From NCBI GenBank assembly GCA_951812925.1, contig OX638371.1:32462101-32526100 (forward strand): a stretch of 64,000 nt of DNA, in the 5' to 3' direction. Position numbers and translations under genes: made by a program. The stretch is from Calliopum simillimum (Eukaryota; Arthropoda; Insecta; Diptera; Lauxaniidae). Each line of letters opens with the position of its first letter. The stretch's first letter is position 1. The notes beneath the pieces were generated by a model, which was not told the origin of the DNA, did not search any database, and saw only the letters and a program-made list of their open reading frames with translations. Shown in pieces: positions 33,750-44,743 of this stretch.

Positions 33750-34955
33750 GGGGAGGGGGGGGGCTAGTGTGGACTGGAGGCTAGTGTGGACAAATTCAAA
33801 TTCTCGCGCCATTTTGAATTTTTTGTTTCTGTTTTATATTTTTCAAGTTGGTATTTGCACTCTGCATCACCAAAAAAAAATTCATTTGTTGACAGTTCAG
33901 CTTTCCATGATTACGTGACCGAACATGTTTTACGCAGCAAAAAGTAATTTTTTTGTTGTTTCGTAATTTCAGTGATACTTTTAAACTAATTATTCTTTTG
34001 CTGTAGTGTTAATAGATAATACAACTTAAAATAATGTTTATTTAAACCATTGAAATTATTTTTGAATAACTTTACCGTAAGATTAAAAAAAAAATATTTT
34101 TGTTAAAAAAGACATGAAGGGGCTAGTGTGGACAACTGAAATGGGGCTAGTGTGGACATGTCCGCAGCAGCTGAAATGACTCCAGAAATCGTCAGACCAT
34201 TTCTAAAAGCCGTTCCAAGAAAGTACCTTACTAAAAAGAAAGATCGACAGATTTACGTATCCCGATTTACCGGATACCAGCGAAATTTACCGAAATGATA
34301 TAGTGGCAAAGCTGCCACAACCACAACAACTGTCGGAAACATCGCGATCAGCAAGTTATATGAAGTTTGAAACAACATGGACAAAAAGTATTTTATATTG
34401 GCCAAATTGTCACGATCCACGGTTCTCAAGATTTCGGCATTACGTTTCTAAAAAGAAAGAACGATAGATTCACGTATCCCGATATACCGGATACCAGCCA
34501 AATTCACCGAAATGAAATAGTGGCAAAGCTGCCACAAGTACAACAACTGCCGGGAACATCTCGATCAGCAAGTTATATGAAGTTTGATATAAATTTCTCC
34601 AAATACAACATGAGATAGCAGTTAATTTTTTATTTGTATTATTATTTGTATTACATCATTATTTTCTTGAATAAACATGTATCTGAACTCTTTCTTAACG
34701 TTTTTGTATAAATCATCAAGTTTCTTATGGTGTCCACATTAGCCCCGTATAAGGGGCTAGTGTGGACAAATGTAAGCTCTTTTCAAAATGCATTAATAAA
34801 GCATTTATGAAAATAAAAAATCATAACTATTGATGCAATTATGAAGGCAAGGGGTATAAGTAATCGCTAAAAATTACTTTATTACAAAAATGATATATTT
34901 ACATATATAATTTTGTAATTATATAAAATCTGTCCACACTAGCCCCCCCCTCCCC
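33750..34955 (+). mobile_element. Pogo-like non-autonomous element with GGGGCTAGTGTGGACA repeats
   Basis: TA at 33748-33749 and 34956-34957 flank inverted ends GGGGAGGGGGGGGGCTAGTG and its complement. GGCTAGTGTGGACA is found six or seven times in both orientations, at both ends and near 34120-34160 and 34735-34770. Inside is a short piece of transposase-like tail in duplicate. TA duplications and the tail fit a pogo/Tigger-type origin. Confidence 0.75.
34367..34618 (+). pseudogene. C-terminal tail of a pogo/jerky-type (DDE_1) transposase
   Basis: The frame reads VFYIGQIVTIHGSQDFGITF, LKRKNDRFTYPDIPDTSQIH, RNEIVAKLPQ and GTSRSASYMKFDINFSKYN. A YxGxI...FP(D/N)v.D...I..KLP...GTxRS tail is typical of insect pogo-like transposases and related host genes. 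A second copy of the last 130 bases lies just upstream (34215-34355; YPDLPDTSEI, then IVAKLPQPQQLSETSRSASY). The catalytic part is absent. Confidence 0.55.
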
Positions 34956-34973
34956 TATGCCATTTTAATTAAG

Positions 34974-35195
34974 CCCTATCCAACGATTGTCCACTTCAGT
35001 GCCTGGTTAGATGAAATAGCCAGAGTGGTGTGCACTGTCAGAGAGTTTGATAGCCGTCGTCGAGTTATATTACACACGAATGAAAATAATAAAGCTGTAA
35101 AATTAACTAATAATGAAGTTAAATTAAAATGCGGTTTTTGCCAAGGATCGCATGAAATAACGACATGTGAGAAATTTCAGAGAAAGTTAAGCGTT
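34974..35195 (+). pseudogene. BEL/Pao Gag fragment with one zinc knuckle
   Basis: Translation gives PTIVHFSAWLDEIARVVCTV, REFDSRRRVIL and CGFCQGSHEITTCEKFQRKL. The knuckle C-x2-C-x3-H-x4-C and its context match the first zinc knuckle of BEL/Pao Gag, as also seen at 53.7 kb (CRLCKDSHPLRSC). The rest of the element is missing, and a mini-me repeat begins soon after. Confidence 0.6.
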
Positions 35196-35216
35196 ACCAC
35201 TTATTTTTTTTATGTA

Positions 35217-35577
35217 ACCACTTATGTTTTTTGTATGGGCGGAGGTGACGCTGGTCCAGAATATATATGAGCCGTTTATTTTGAAAGTGGCCTTAGTCCA
35301 TTTCCGGGCAAAAGTTATGTCATTCACATTTTGTGCCGTAATAATCGGTTTTTTGCCCGATACTATTTTTTAAACAAAACGCCATTAATTACACACAATG
35401 TGGCAAACTATCTGTAAAGACAGAATTCAATTTTATTCGTTCTGAACAAAATGCCAGCTAATTCATATAATGACAAGTAAACGGCTCATATACTTTTCTA
35501 TGCCTCCCACGCCTCCTTCTATGCGTTACGAACGGAAGGATAAAGTGAATATACCCTGGGTGTAGGGTATAAAAAAC
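35217..35577 (-). mobile_element. mini-me-type repeat, copy 2, internally deleted and interrupted
   Basis: On the minus strand it starts with CCTACACCCAGGGTATATTC near 35570 and reaches the TATATATTC core, but most of the body is missing. A 221-bp element (35268-35488) sits in its TATA run. Confidence 0.6.
35268..35488. mobile_element. 221-bp miniature inverted-repeat element
   Basis: TGAGCCGTTTA and TAAACGGCTCA are the ends; TATA flanks both sides (35264-35267, 35489-35492). It sits inside the mini-me copy, whose sequence continues across it. Confidence 0.7.
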
Positions 35578-35759
35578 AAAATTGACTCGATTTATATGCT
35601 TTCCAAAAATATGTATTTTTTATATGCACTCACGGTCAAAAATTAATTAATTTTGTAACATATTTTAAAATTGTCGTGTAAATTAATATTGTTTAACCGC
35701 CTTAAATTTAATATTATTAAGCTTAACATTATTAAGTTTAATATTATTACAAATATTTG
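35578..35759. other. AT-rich spacer
   Basis: Nothing is recognised except TTTAATATTATTAAG-type short repeats. Confidence 0.4.
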
Positions 35760-36089
35760 GTTTTTCTGGCACACTTTTCATTTTAAATGGCCTTAACATT
35801 CTCAATCGGATTGAGGTTGTTGCTTTTGCCCGGCCATTTGCTTAACTTAATTGCCAAAAAGTCATTATATTTATTTACCAATGCGAAAATAAATAGCTTG
35901 CTATTGTAAATTTACCGAAAAAATAAAGCAAAACATAATGGTAAGTGGGACATCTAGCGATTTCCAACGATGACAAGGTGCAGAATCATATTGAAGTATG
36001 AGTTTAGCTAAGTGCTCGCTTAGTCGCTCGATGCTAGATAAAACGCAGATTTTAATGATGTCAATATAAACTGTAAATGCTGAATCCAA
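35760..36089 (-). pseudogene. Tc1-like transposase catalytic fragment
   Basis: The minus strand gives LILQYDSAPCHRWKSLDVP, corresponding to the second catalytic Asp region (usually QQDNAPCH), then after frame breaks LSKWPGKSNNLNPIENVKA, the third catalytic region (usually WP..SPDLNPIEN). The order and spacing fit a Tc1 transposase with several stops. No terminal repeats assigned. Confidence 0.65.
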
Positions 36090-37343
36090 ATTCAGTCACG
36101 GAATTGCTCTATCAAATATGGTTTTTTGAGATATTCGGAACTAACAACACACAAAACAGATCAACATACCAGAAATAGTAAAGCTTGAGGTGGGTAGCAA
36201 TTGAAATTTTTTAAAAAATTTCCAATAGTGTTGAGTCTACAACCACTTTTCCCTGAAATATGGCCAAACTGGTTCATCGACCTATAAATTGGCCACTAAC
36301 CTTTATTATTTCAAAGAATAATTAAAATTCGAATTGAATTTAATTTTCAAATAGGTGGTCAATTAGCAACGTACCTAAATTGTTGATATAATTTTTAAGT
36401 ACTAAGCACATATAAAATATGCATGTATGTTTACTATAATTTTGTTTTACAAAACAATCAAATTTGCTTTTATTGTTTAAAGAGCTCAAAAAAAAAAAAT
36501 AACACTTTGAAGCGTAAACAAACCCGCCCAAAAGCGCACACCTGTGTAAAACACTCATATTTCTTTCCGTTCCATTAGTCCTGACGACAGTGTTTCCGTT
36601 CCACAAATTCAGCCGGTTGTCAGCCACGTAAACCACAATAAAAACGCGACTACCGCATTAGAACCACAAATTCAACGCAACAGTGAAGATACGCACGTTA
36701 CCTGCTCTTACGCGTATCAGCTTTCAACATCTTTTTTCCAACGTTAGCTGCCTACTACGATAACAAACGACCTGACTGACAGCTATGGATGCTCTCGCAT
36801 ATGCTAAAATAAATGCCAATAGCACAAGACACCACCGTGAACAATGAATGGTGGCACATCTTTTTCATGATTTTTTTTTCTTAACGCACATTTTGTGTCT
36901 GCTCCCGATTTTTTTTTTTGTCAATAGATCAACCACAACATATACACCTACTTCCGTAGTGAAACACGAGTATTTAATGCTTTCTTGAGATATTCGCATA
37001 ATACGTTGTGCTCTTTTAGGATGCGTCTTAAGGAAAATTGTAAATTAAGTACAATTGGTAGCCTATTGCCAGGATATTGGTATCAGTTTACCATAATTTT
37101 TGCTGAGGTTACCAACTGTGGTCGGTGGAAACGTTTTGCAAGATATTGAAGTTAATTTTGCTGCACTCCACTTACAAGATGGTAATTTGTATTCATTAGA
37201 CTGGTTGAGATTTGTATGGAAAAAACGCTCCAAATTTCGTTATCCAAACAACAAAAGTTGGACTTGATGTAAATAAGCGCCATGTAAAACTTGGTTCATT
37301 TCATAGAATATTTGATGTACCAAAAACCATTCTAATATCAGAA
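36090..37343. other. No gene seen
   Basis: Mixed composition, somewhat richer in GC between 36520 and 36720. A 55-codon open stretch near 37103-37265 (VLQDIEVNFAALHLQDGNLY) is not recognised. Confidence 0.35.
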
Positions 37344-37545
37344 CTACACTGCAGCATTTTTAAAATTTCGATTGTGTAGAAGATGATAAACTTTTTTTCG
37401 TATTCACTTCGATTTAGTTCTAGACTTGCTCTAAATACATATTCCTAGTATCTATGCGAATGAAGTGCCACGCCCTTCTGTCTGAATCAACCAAGTCTCT
37501 GATCAGAGTTGGGATATAAGTACTATCCTTAGTGTCTGATTGATA
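37344..37545 (-). mobile_element. Degenerate mini-me-type fragment
   Basis: CTACACTGCAGCATTTT and GAAGTGCCACGCCCTTCTGT are minus-strand versions of the 3' half of the mini-me repeat. Ends are lost. Confidence 0.45.
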
Positions 37546-37557
37546 ACACTGTTCGAC

Positions 37558-38823
37558 AATTTCAAACTTTTTGTAAAACACATGAGAAAGTCCAAAAAAT
37601 TCTTAAAGTAGACGTTAAAAAAAATACCCGTGTCTCGTGGTTTTTCTCCAGCACGTCACATTTTTTTTAATCGATTTTTGAAGTTTTTTTATCCACTGTA
37701 CATGAAAAAAAAAACAAAAATACCGCATTCTTGTGTTAAATCGAAGGATTTAACTTATGATCCTTACATCTGAGGTGTATCATGTGATGAGCAAACTTAT
37801 GCAAGATGTTGCGGGGAATATTTTTGTATAAAATTTTAACCCTGTTTAACCCCTATATGTGGGTAATTTTTAACCTTATCTTAAAAAGGTACATTTTTGC
37901 CCTTTTCTTTAAAAGGTACAAAAATGACACCTTAAACAGGGAAATATTGAGTCAGTATATACTACTGAAATATTTTTTCGCTATAAAATTTCACTACTTG
38001 CTTCTAAACACGTAAAGGTCGAAATTTAAGCCCGAAACCAAAAAAAAAACCTTTAAAATCAATTAGAACTTTTCACATTACATATTAATTACATCCCTGA
38101 CGCGCTTACCTTAAGCCTTAAGAATTTTTCCTCTTTGGTAACTCTTAGTGAAATTTTTTTTAGAATATTTTTCCAAAATTCTTTAACCCATTGTGGCTTA
38201 GTTTCAGAAAAAAGGGTCAAAAAGACCCATAAAAACAGGATATAATAGGTTAATGTGTTCTAAGAAAATTATCCTTTTGTGATTTCGCTATGATCTTGTG
38301 AGAACGAGTTTTGTCCAAAATGTAGTTTTAGACTTTTACAGTGGGGTGAAATTTGGAAAATATTGATTTTTAGAAGTGCTTACTGATTTTAACGATTTTT
38401 TTGCTTTCGGGATAAAATTTTGCTTTTTTAGTGTTTGGCAACTACTTAGTAGTGAAATTGTATAGCAAATATTTCTGTAGTACATACTGATTCAATATTC
38501 CACTGTTTTAGGTGTCATTTTTGTATCTTTTTAAGAAAAGAGCAAAAATGACCCACATCCTGGGGTTGTACAGGGTTAAAATTTTCTACAAAAATATTCC
38601 CCGGAATATCCTGCATAAGTTTGCTGAACACATGATGCACCGCAAGAATGCGGCATTTTTGTTTTTTTCATGTACAGTGGATAAAAAAACTTCAAAAATC
38701 TATTTTAAAAAAATGTGACGTCCTGGAGAAAAACCACGAGACACGGGTATTTTTATAACGTCTACTTTAAGAATTTTTTGGATTTTCTCATGTGCTTTTT
38801 TTTTGTGTCGAACAGTGTAATAA
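37558..38823. mobile_element. Fold-back element related to 5393-7146, with spacer
   Basis: Arms of about 320-380 bp share TTTTTATCCACTGTACATG, TGATCCTTACATCTGAGGTG and GAATATTTTTGTA with the palindrome at 5.4-7.1 kb, but here about 600 bases separate them. The arms end near AAACTTTTTGTAAAACACAT at the left. No coding sequence. Confidence 0.75.
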
Positions 38824-39279
38824 GATGTGTATTTCGAACTGTTTGTTTATTTATAGTGAAATTATATGAATTTGGTTTAAATAAACGTATAAAAAAATTT
38901 TATTTATTTTGATTCAATTTTGCTTAAGCACAAAAAAATTTCTAGCGAAATATGAAAAACAACAGCGGAAGTCCAACAAACAGGCCTTTTTACACTTCCG
39001 TTTCCGTTGCCTATTTTTCTATTTGCTTGTTTACATTGTTAAATATTTATGTATGTAAAAAAAACAAATTTTTGTCAGCCAAATTCAGAACCACTTAACA
39101 TGACTGCATGATAAAATGTCCTACTGGCAAATTGGGTTTGGCAACGATAAACTTGAAGTCTAATGCTCATTAATGTTGGTGACTTTAAGCACAATGACTT
39201 TGTTGTTATAACTAAGTATGTGACGGATAACTTAAATAACGCGTTGCTTCGAAGAAGAACAAAAAGAACAAAAACTGGT
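38824..39279. other. No gene seen
   Basis: AT-rich without recognised content. Confidence 0.4.
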
Positions 39280-39570
39280 AAGGGAAGTATGGCCTAAATA
39301 TAATGTCACGCCTTCTTGTCCAAACTCACTTAGATTTTGCTAAGAGCTTGCGCAAACTGTCCCTAGTTTTTGTTCGAATTTTTTTTGCATTACCTCAAAT
39401 AACAGTTTCACCACAGCTTTTTGTAAACTTTGAGTATATAGGAGGTGCCATACCCTCTTGCTTGAATAATCCACTTTACTGATCAGAGCTTGAATTTACT
39501 ATCTTTAGTATTTGTCTTGAAATTTGGTTGGGTTATCTCAAAAAACGCATATTTGGCATATTTTTGTAAC
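39280..39570 (-). mobile_element. Degenerate mini-me-type fragment
   Basis: AATGTCACGCCTTCTTGTCC and GGAGGTGCCATACCCTCTTG are minus-strand versions of the tandem half of mini-me (GGCGTGGCACCTCC). Ends are not visible. Confidence 0.45.
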
Positions 39571-40495
39571 CGAATCAGACCTTATATAAACATAAAATAA
39601 TTTCAAGGGAAAATTGGAAGCCAAACTCTTTTTGCATGTCAGGTCTTATAGCGCTTTCAACTAATACTTTTGTCTACTGGGTAAAGGATAGAGCTCTTCG
39701 TAGGCCTAAAGTATACGCTTGTGTAGTTTTCCTATTGGGTTGCCTGGAATGAGGGGTCATACATTTACTTAATGGTGAAAAAATATCTCTCTTGTTTGTT
39801 AGCTGACAAAGCTGAAATGAGTATTCAAAAAATTTGTAGAAACAAATTTCACATTTGAGATTTTTTTGGGCTTTTTTTTTGTTTAGCCACATACATCCAT
39901 CTGTCACGTAAGTAACTGTTTTGACACTTTCAGCAAAACAGAATTTGGGGGATATTGGAGGTTGGGTTTTACAGGCGTGTACTTTATTTAGTATGCTTAC
40001 ATGCTTTTATCCTTTGTAATCGAGACTTTTGTTGTTGAATCCTTTGTTAGTTTGCGTGTGTGAAGTTTATAAATTTTGCTGGATCCATCATCATGTGGTT
40101 TACGGGTTATCAGCTGAGTAATTAGCGTATTTTGTTATGGGGAACATTTTGTTATATTATTCTTGTTATTGTTGTTCTACAATGTACACTGTACAGGAAT
40201 GATAAGATAAAATTTTATTTAGGTTTTTTTATTTTTGGTATGAAGTTTATAAATTGCTTGTACTTAGCATGATTCAGTGGGGGATAGTTTTAAGGGCGGT
40301 TTCTCTTTATTTAGTCATTTGATTTATAATATGGGGTTATTGAAATCAAAAAAAAGAAAAAAACGGTGGTAACATTTACACTTATCTTTTTTCGAAATTG
40401 TAAATCGAAAATACGTAGACCCCTCATTCATTTTTTCAAGTATCATCACTGCTTAGCTATATTTGTGATTAATATAAATACATATTTCCCATTTA
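39571..40495. other. No gene seen
   Basis: AT-rich; open frames have no motif. Confidence 0.4.
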
Positions 40496-41104
40496 CAGTA
40501 GGTCCAAGCCAAAGTCGTACACCAAGCAAACTATTTTTCAACGACCCAATACTAAGTACCCAAAAATAATTCAAGAAATTTGAAGTACATTTTTAAATAG
40601 CCTATTTAATCCTTAAATTTAAACAAAAAACCAAACTTGAAATTTTCCTTTATTTTGGAAAATAAATAAAAAGTTGTAGAAATCAAGCATATTCAGTACC
40701 AAAGCCAAAATCGTACACCTTAACAAAATTTTAATTTTTACATGAGTTCAGTAATTAGTGTACATTATTTTGTTTTTGTTTGTCATGTTTAGTTCTTTTG
40801 GCATCCTTTGAATTAGTTTTTCACAATAGCTCGAATGAATTTTTTATTGTGCTGGCGAACTTTTTCGTCTAGATAATTCCACAAGATTTAAATAGCATTT
40901 ATATCTGGACCCTGCGCCAGTGTTACGAATACATTGGGTCAGTTGTATTGAATCCATGATCCCATATCTATATATAAATAGGCAAACGAAATCGGTTCAG
41001 TCCCTGTTTCTATACCTAAATCTCAACCGATTTGCTTGATTTTTTTTTCGTTGGAAAGGTTGTGAGGAGGAGCAGTGCATAGGACTATACTTTTTTTAAA
41101 GAGG

Positions 41105-41680
41105 GCGGTGCCACGCCCCTAAATGGAAAAAACGCTCTCACAGCCAAACCGCTGCATCGATTTTAACGAAATTTCGTATGGAGATAGGGTTAGCACTAAG
41201 AAACGATAATATGACCATTATGTTTTTCAGTGGGCGGTGTCACGCCCCTAAATGGAAAAAATGCTCTTATGGCTAAACCGCTGCATCGATTTTAACGAAA
41301 TTTAGTATGGAGGTAGGGTTAGCACTAAGAGACCATAAGATGACCATTACGTTTTTCAGTGAGCGGTGCCACGCCGCTTAATAGAAAAAACGCTCTCACA
41401 GCTAAACCGCTGCATCGATCTTATCGAAATTTGGTATGAAGATAGGGTTAGCACTAAGGAACGATAATAGGAGCATTATGTTTTCAGTGAGCAGTGCCAC
41501 GCCACTAAATGGAAAAAACGCTCTCACGGCAAAAATACTGCATACGATTTTTATTAAATTTGGTATAGATATAGAGTCAGCACTATATAGCACGACAACA
41601 TGATTGAATTTTATGAATTTTGGTATAGAAAGATATCAAAAACTGTTTGCTGTTTAGTAGGAGTTACACGCCTCTAAGTG
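41105..41680 (+). repeat. Tandem array, 129-bp period, about 4.5 units
   Basis: GCGGTGCCACGCCCCTAAAT or variants start at 41105, 41234, 41363 and 41491, with a diverged copy near 41660. Each unit also has AAACCGCTGCATCGAT and GATAGGGTTAGCACTAAG. It lies inside the composite Tc1 element. Confidence 0.85.
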
Positions 41681-41893
41681 GAAAGTACGATGTTGCAACT
41701 GAGCTGCTGCACCGATGCAGTTAACCCGAACCCTAAGGAAGAATATTAAAAGTTTTTTGTGTTTTATCGATTAAGGAAGAGTATAAAAACTTTTTCCTTT
41801 ATTTTATGGACAAATCAAAATGGTCGAATTTCGGCCACAAGGCGAACTCTAGTTATAAGAAATATGTTTAAAATTGTTATCTTATTAAAAGTA

Positions 41894-42791
41894 GAGTAGA
41901 AAGGGGCAATTTCGTGCATTCAACTTTGACATGCTCGTAAAGCCGTACATCTCAAGCGAATGAGACGAGTAAGCATCCGATCGAAAGATAATTTTGTTGG
42001 TTACATCCATGTGTAACAACATTTGTGTAGCGAGAAATTGTGTTTGTGTAAGTGAAGAAAAAAAAAATGTGCACGACATTACCCCCCTCAAAATTTGTGG
42101 GGTTATGTCGTGCATCGTTTTCCAAGTATAGTAAAGGTACCAAAATGTGTGAGAAATGATAGGTAGTGGTTCTATTAGAGGAGACTTAGCACTATCATGT
42201 ATTTATTCATTATTATACAAGTGTGAAGTACATATTATGTTGTGTAGAGTAGAACGGGGCAATGTCGTGCACTCAACTTTGACATGCTCGTAAAGCCGTA
42301 CATCTCAAGCGAATGCAACGAGTAAGCATCCGATCGAAAGATAATTTCATTGGTTACATCCATGTGTAACAACATTTGTGTAGCGAGAAATTATGTTTGT
42401 GTAAGTGATTGTGCACGACATTACCCCAATGGTCGTTTTAAAGGTCAACTTCGATAACTCGGTGAAGCCCAAAATTTTTTTGGAAATTAAATACTTCTTT
42501 TCTTTGGCAGGATATTTCGTTTCAGAAAACACTTACCTGGTATATTTTGCCGCAAGGAAAATTACTTTTCTGACCCGATGAAAAAACACTTTTATCGTCC
42601 CGAAAGCGTACTTTTTGAAAAAAAGGTTACTCTGTAGAGACGAACTGGTGAAAATTGCTAGTATTATATGCATAAGCTCAGTAGGTCAGCAGGTACCTAC
42701 CTTACGAACAGTTGGTAAATCATTCAATTCCTTGGGCTAAAACAGCCAGTGCACGACATTACCCCCTGTACGACATTACCCCGTTCTACTC
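41894..42791. mobile_element. TA-flanked non-autonomous element, GAGTAGAACGGGGCAATGTC type
   Basis: TA at 41892-41893 and 42792-42793 flank GAGTAGAAAGGGGCAAT and ATTACCCCGTTCTACTC. Motif GGGGYAATGTCGTGCA occurs at least six times in both orientations. A 170-bp segment is directly duplicated (41894-42065 and 42247-42415). No coding sequence. The design (G-rich iterated motif, TA) parallels the element at 33750-34955. Confidence 0.7.
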
Positions 42792-43065
42792 TATATATTA
42801 CTACATTGACCAAGTTTATCCTTATATTGCAATAAATTTTGTCTTAAAATGTTCAAATAAATCTTATGATCCTTACTTCTATCAACAAAATGGAGTATTC
42901 TAGGCACAGCTGCTGAAAAGAGCCCCAAATCATTAGTGAAACACCTTCATGTTTTACATTTGGTCTAACGTTTTTCTTTAATAAAGAAGACGCATCAAGA
43001 CGCTCGGTTGCTGTTTACTAAAACTCACTGCCATAAAGATTTTTTCTTTTGGAAAAATGTCCTCT

Positions 43066-43599
43066 TCTTGAATGAAAGTAAGATTAACACTTTTGGATCA
43101 AACGGCAGACCATATACATATATGGAGAAAACCAACTAAAGCACCTTGTTCGAAAAACCTTAAACCATATGTAAAACATGACGGTGGTTCACTAATGGTT
43201 TTGGGCTCTTTTTCAGCAGCTGGGCCTGGAATACTCCATTTTGTTGATAGTAGTAAGGATCATAAGATGTATTTGAACATTTTAAGACTAAATTTATTGC
43301 AATATATGGATAATCTTGGTCAATGTAGTAATAGGTACTTTTAATAAGATAGCAATTTTAAACAATTTTCTTATAATATGGGATCATGGATTCAATACAA
43401 CTGACCCAATGTATTCGTAACACTGGCGCAGGGTCCAGATATAAATGCTATTAAAATCTTGTGGAATTATCTGGACGCAAAAGTTCGCCAGCACAATATT
43501 TGTTCAAAAACTGAACTGAAAAGGGTATTCATGGATAATGAGAAAAAATTTATCCGAGCTATTGTGAAAAACGAATTCAAAGGATGCCAAAAGGACTAA
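43066..43599 (+). pseudogene. Tc1-like transposase, C-terminal half
   Basis: VRLTLLDQTADHIHIWRKP, LKPYVKHDGGSLMVLGSFSA and AAGPGILHFVDSSKDHKMYL are the region between the first and second catalytic residues. After a break, DINAIKILWNYLDAKVRQHN and ICSKTELKRV follow, the part around the third catalytic residue (usually SPDLNPIENLW). It ends with TAA near 43598. Part of this 3' end is duplicated in inverse at 40790-40975. The N-terminal DNA-binding part is absent. Confidence 0.75.
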
Positions 43600-43872
43600 A
43601 CATGACAAATAAAAACAAAATAATGTACACTAATTTCTGAACTCATGTCAAAATTAAAATTTTGTTAAGGTGTACGACTTTGGCTTTGGTACTGAATATG
43701 CTTGATTTCTATAACTTTTTATTTATTTGGTTTGGTTTTTTGTTTAAATTGAAGGATTAAATAGGCTATTTAAAAATGTACTTCAAATTTCTTAAATTAT
43801 TTTTGCGTACTTAGTATTGGGTCGTTGAAAAATAGTTTGCTTGGTGTACGTCTTTGGCTTGGACCTACTGTA

Positions 43873-44526
43873 CATAATATTCGCGGGTCTTGTTCTGTTT
43901 CTTTCGTTAGGGTTTAATTGGTCGTTTATCAATACCAATTGTTTAAAAAACCGTACTCCCAGATTTTTCAGATTTCTATGTTAACTTGAACCATTTGAAA
44001 TAAAAATAAACCCAAAATGCAATCACGAGTTTTGCTTATGTAATTCGTTTTCCATGACACTGAACATCTTGATGGTAAATATTTTTCCCGGTTCCATGAT
44101 TATGATTTGCGATTTAATTAAAAATATACAAGAGTCATCTTCTGATTTGATATCTTCAGCGTGTGAGGGAGGCAGTTTCAGAGCTGGTTTCATATTGTAT
44201 ACGATTCCGTCTGCAAAGAGGAAACGTTTCTTCATTGAAACGAAAACAGTATTTTATTATGGCATAAGCAAATCTAGCACAACTAAAGTTGCCAACTCTA
44301 CTGATTTTTTCAGAATACTTCTGATTCTTAATCTAGGCCCTGATTGAATCTTCTCCTGAATTATCTACTGATTTTCGGCCAAAGATCGAGTATTTTTATT
44401 ACTACGGAGCAAAAGCTCTCAATTGTTGAAACTCTTAAAACTTTAATTTGATTTAGAAAAGGTTTAATTTGATTTAAAAAAATTTTAGTTTGATGTGAAA
44501 AGAGTTTATTTTGTTTTGGGAAAGAT
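43873..44526. other. No gene seen; T/A-rich TTTAATTTGATTT repeats at the end
   Basis: 44440-44520 consists of diverged TTTAATTTGATTTGGAAAAGG units, which also occur at 46310-46400 and 49170-49300. The 44054-44347 open frame carries no motif. Confidence 0.4.
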
Positions 44527-44562
44527 TTACAGTGGCTCACAGCTTATTTCGTGCAGTAATTA

Positions 44563-44695
44563 TACCCTACACCCAGGGTATATTCACTTTGTCCTTCCGT
44601 TTGTAACGCAGAGAAGGAGGCGTGGCAGATATAGAAAAGTATATATATTCTTGATCAGCGTCACTTCCTGAGTCGATATAGCCATGTCCGTCTGT

Positions 44696-44743
<48 letters not shown>

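Larger units (their letters stand above)
40496..43870 (+). mobile_element. Composite Tc1-like element with inverted copies of its 3' end
   Basis: CAGTAGGTCCAAGCCAAAGT starts at 40496, its reverse complement ends at 43870, and TA flanks both. The arms, about 480 bp each, are far longer than a normal terminal repeat: the left arm includes an inverted copy of the end of the transposase gene (40790-40975), while the right arm holds the real 3' coding part. Two other repeats fill the centre. Confidence 0.8.

Noticed and set aside
40496..43870. CRISPR-like array at 41.1-41.7 kb
   Set aside because: The 129-bp units are contiguous tandem repeats without unique spacers, and the DNA is eukaryotic.
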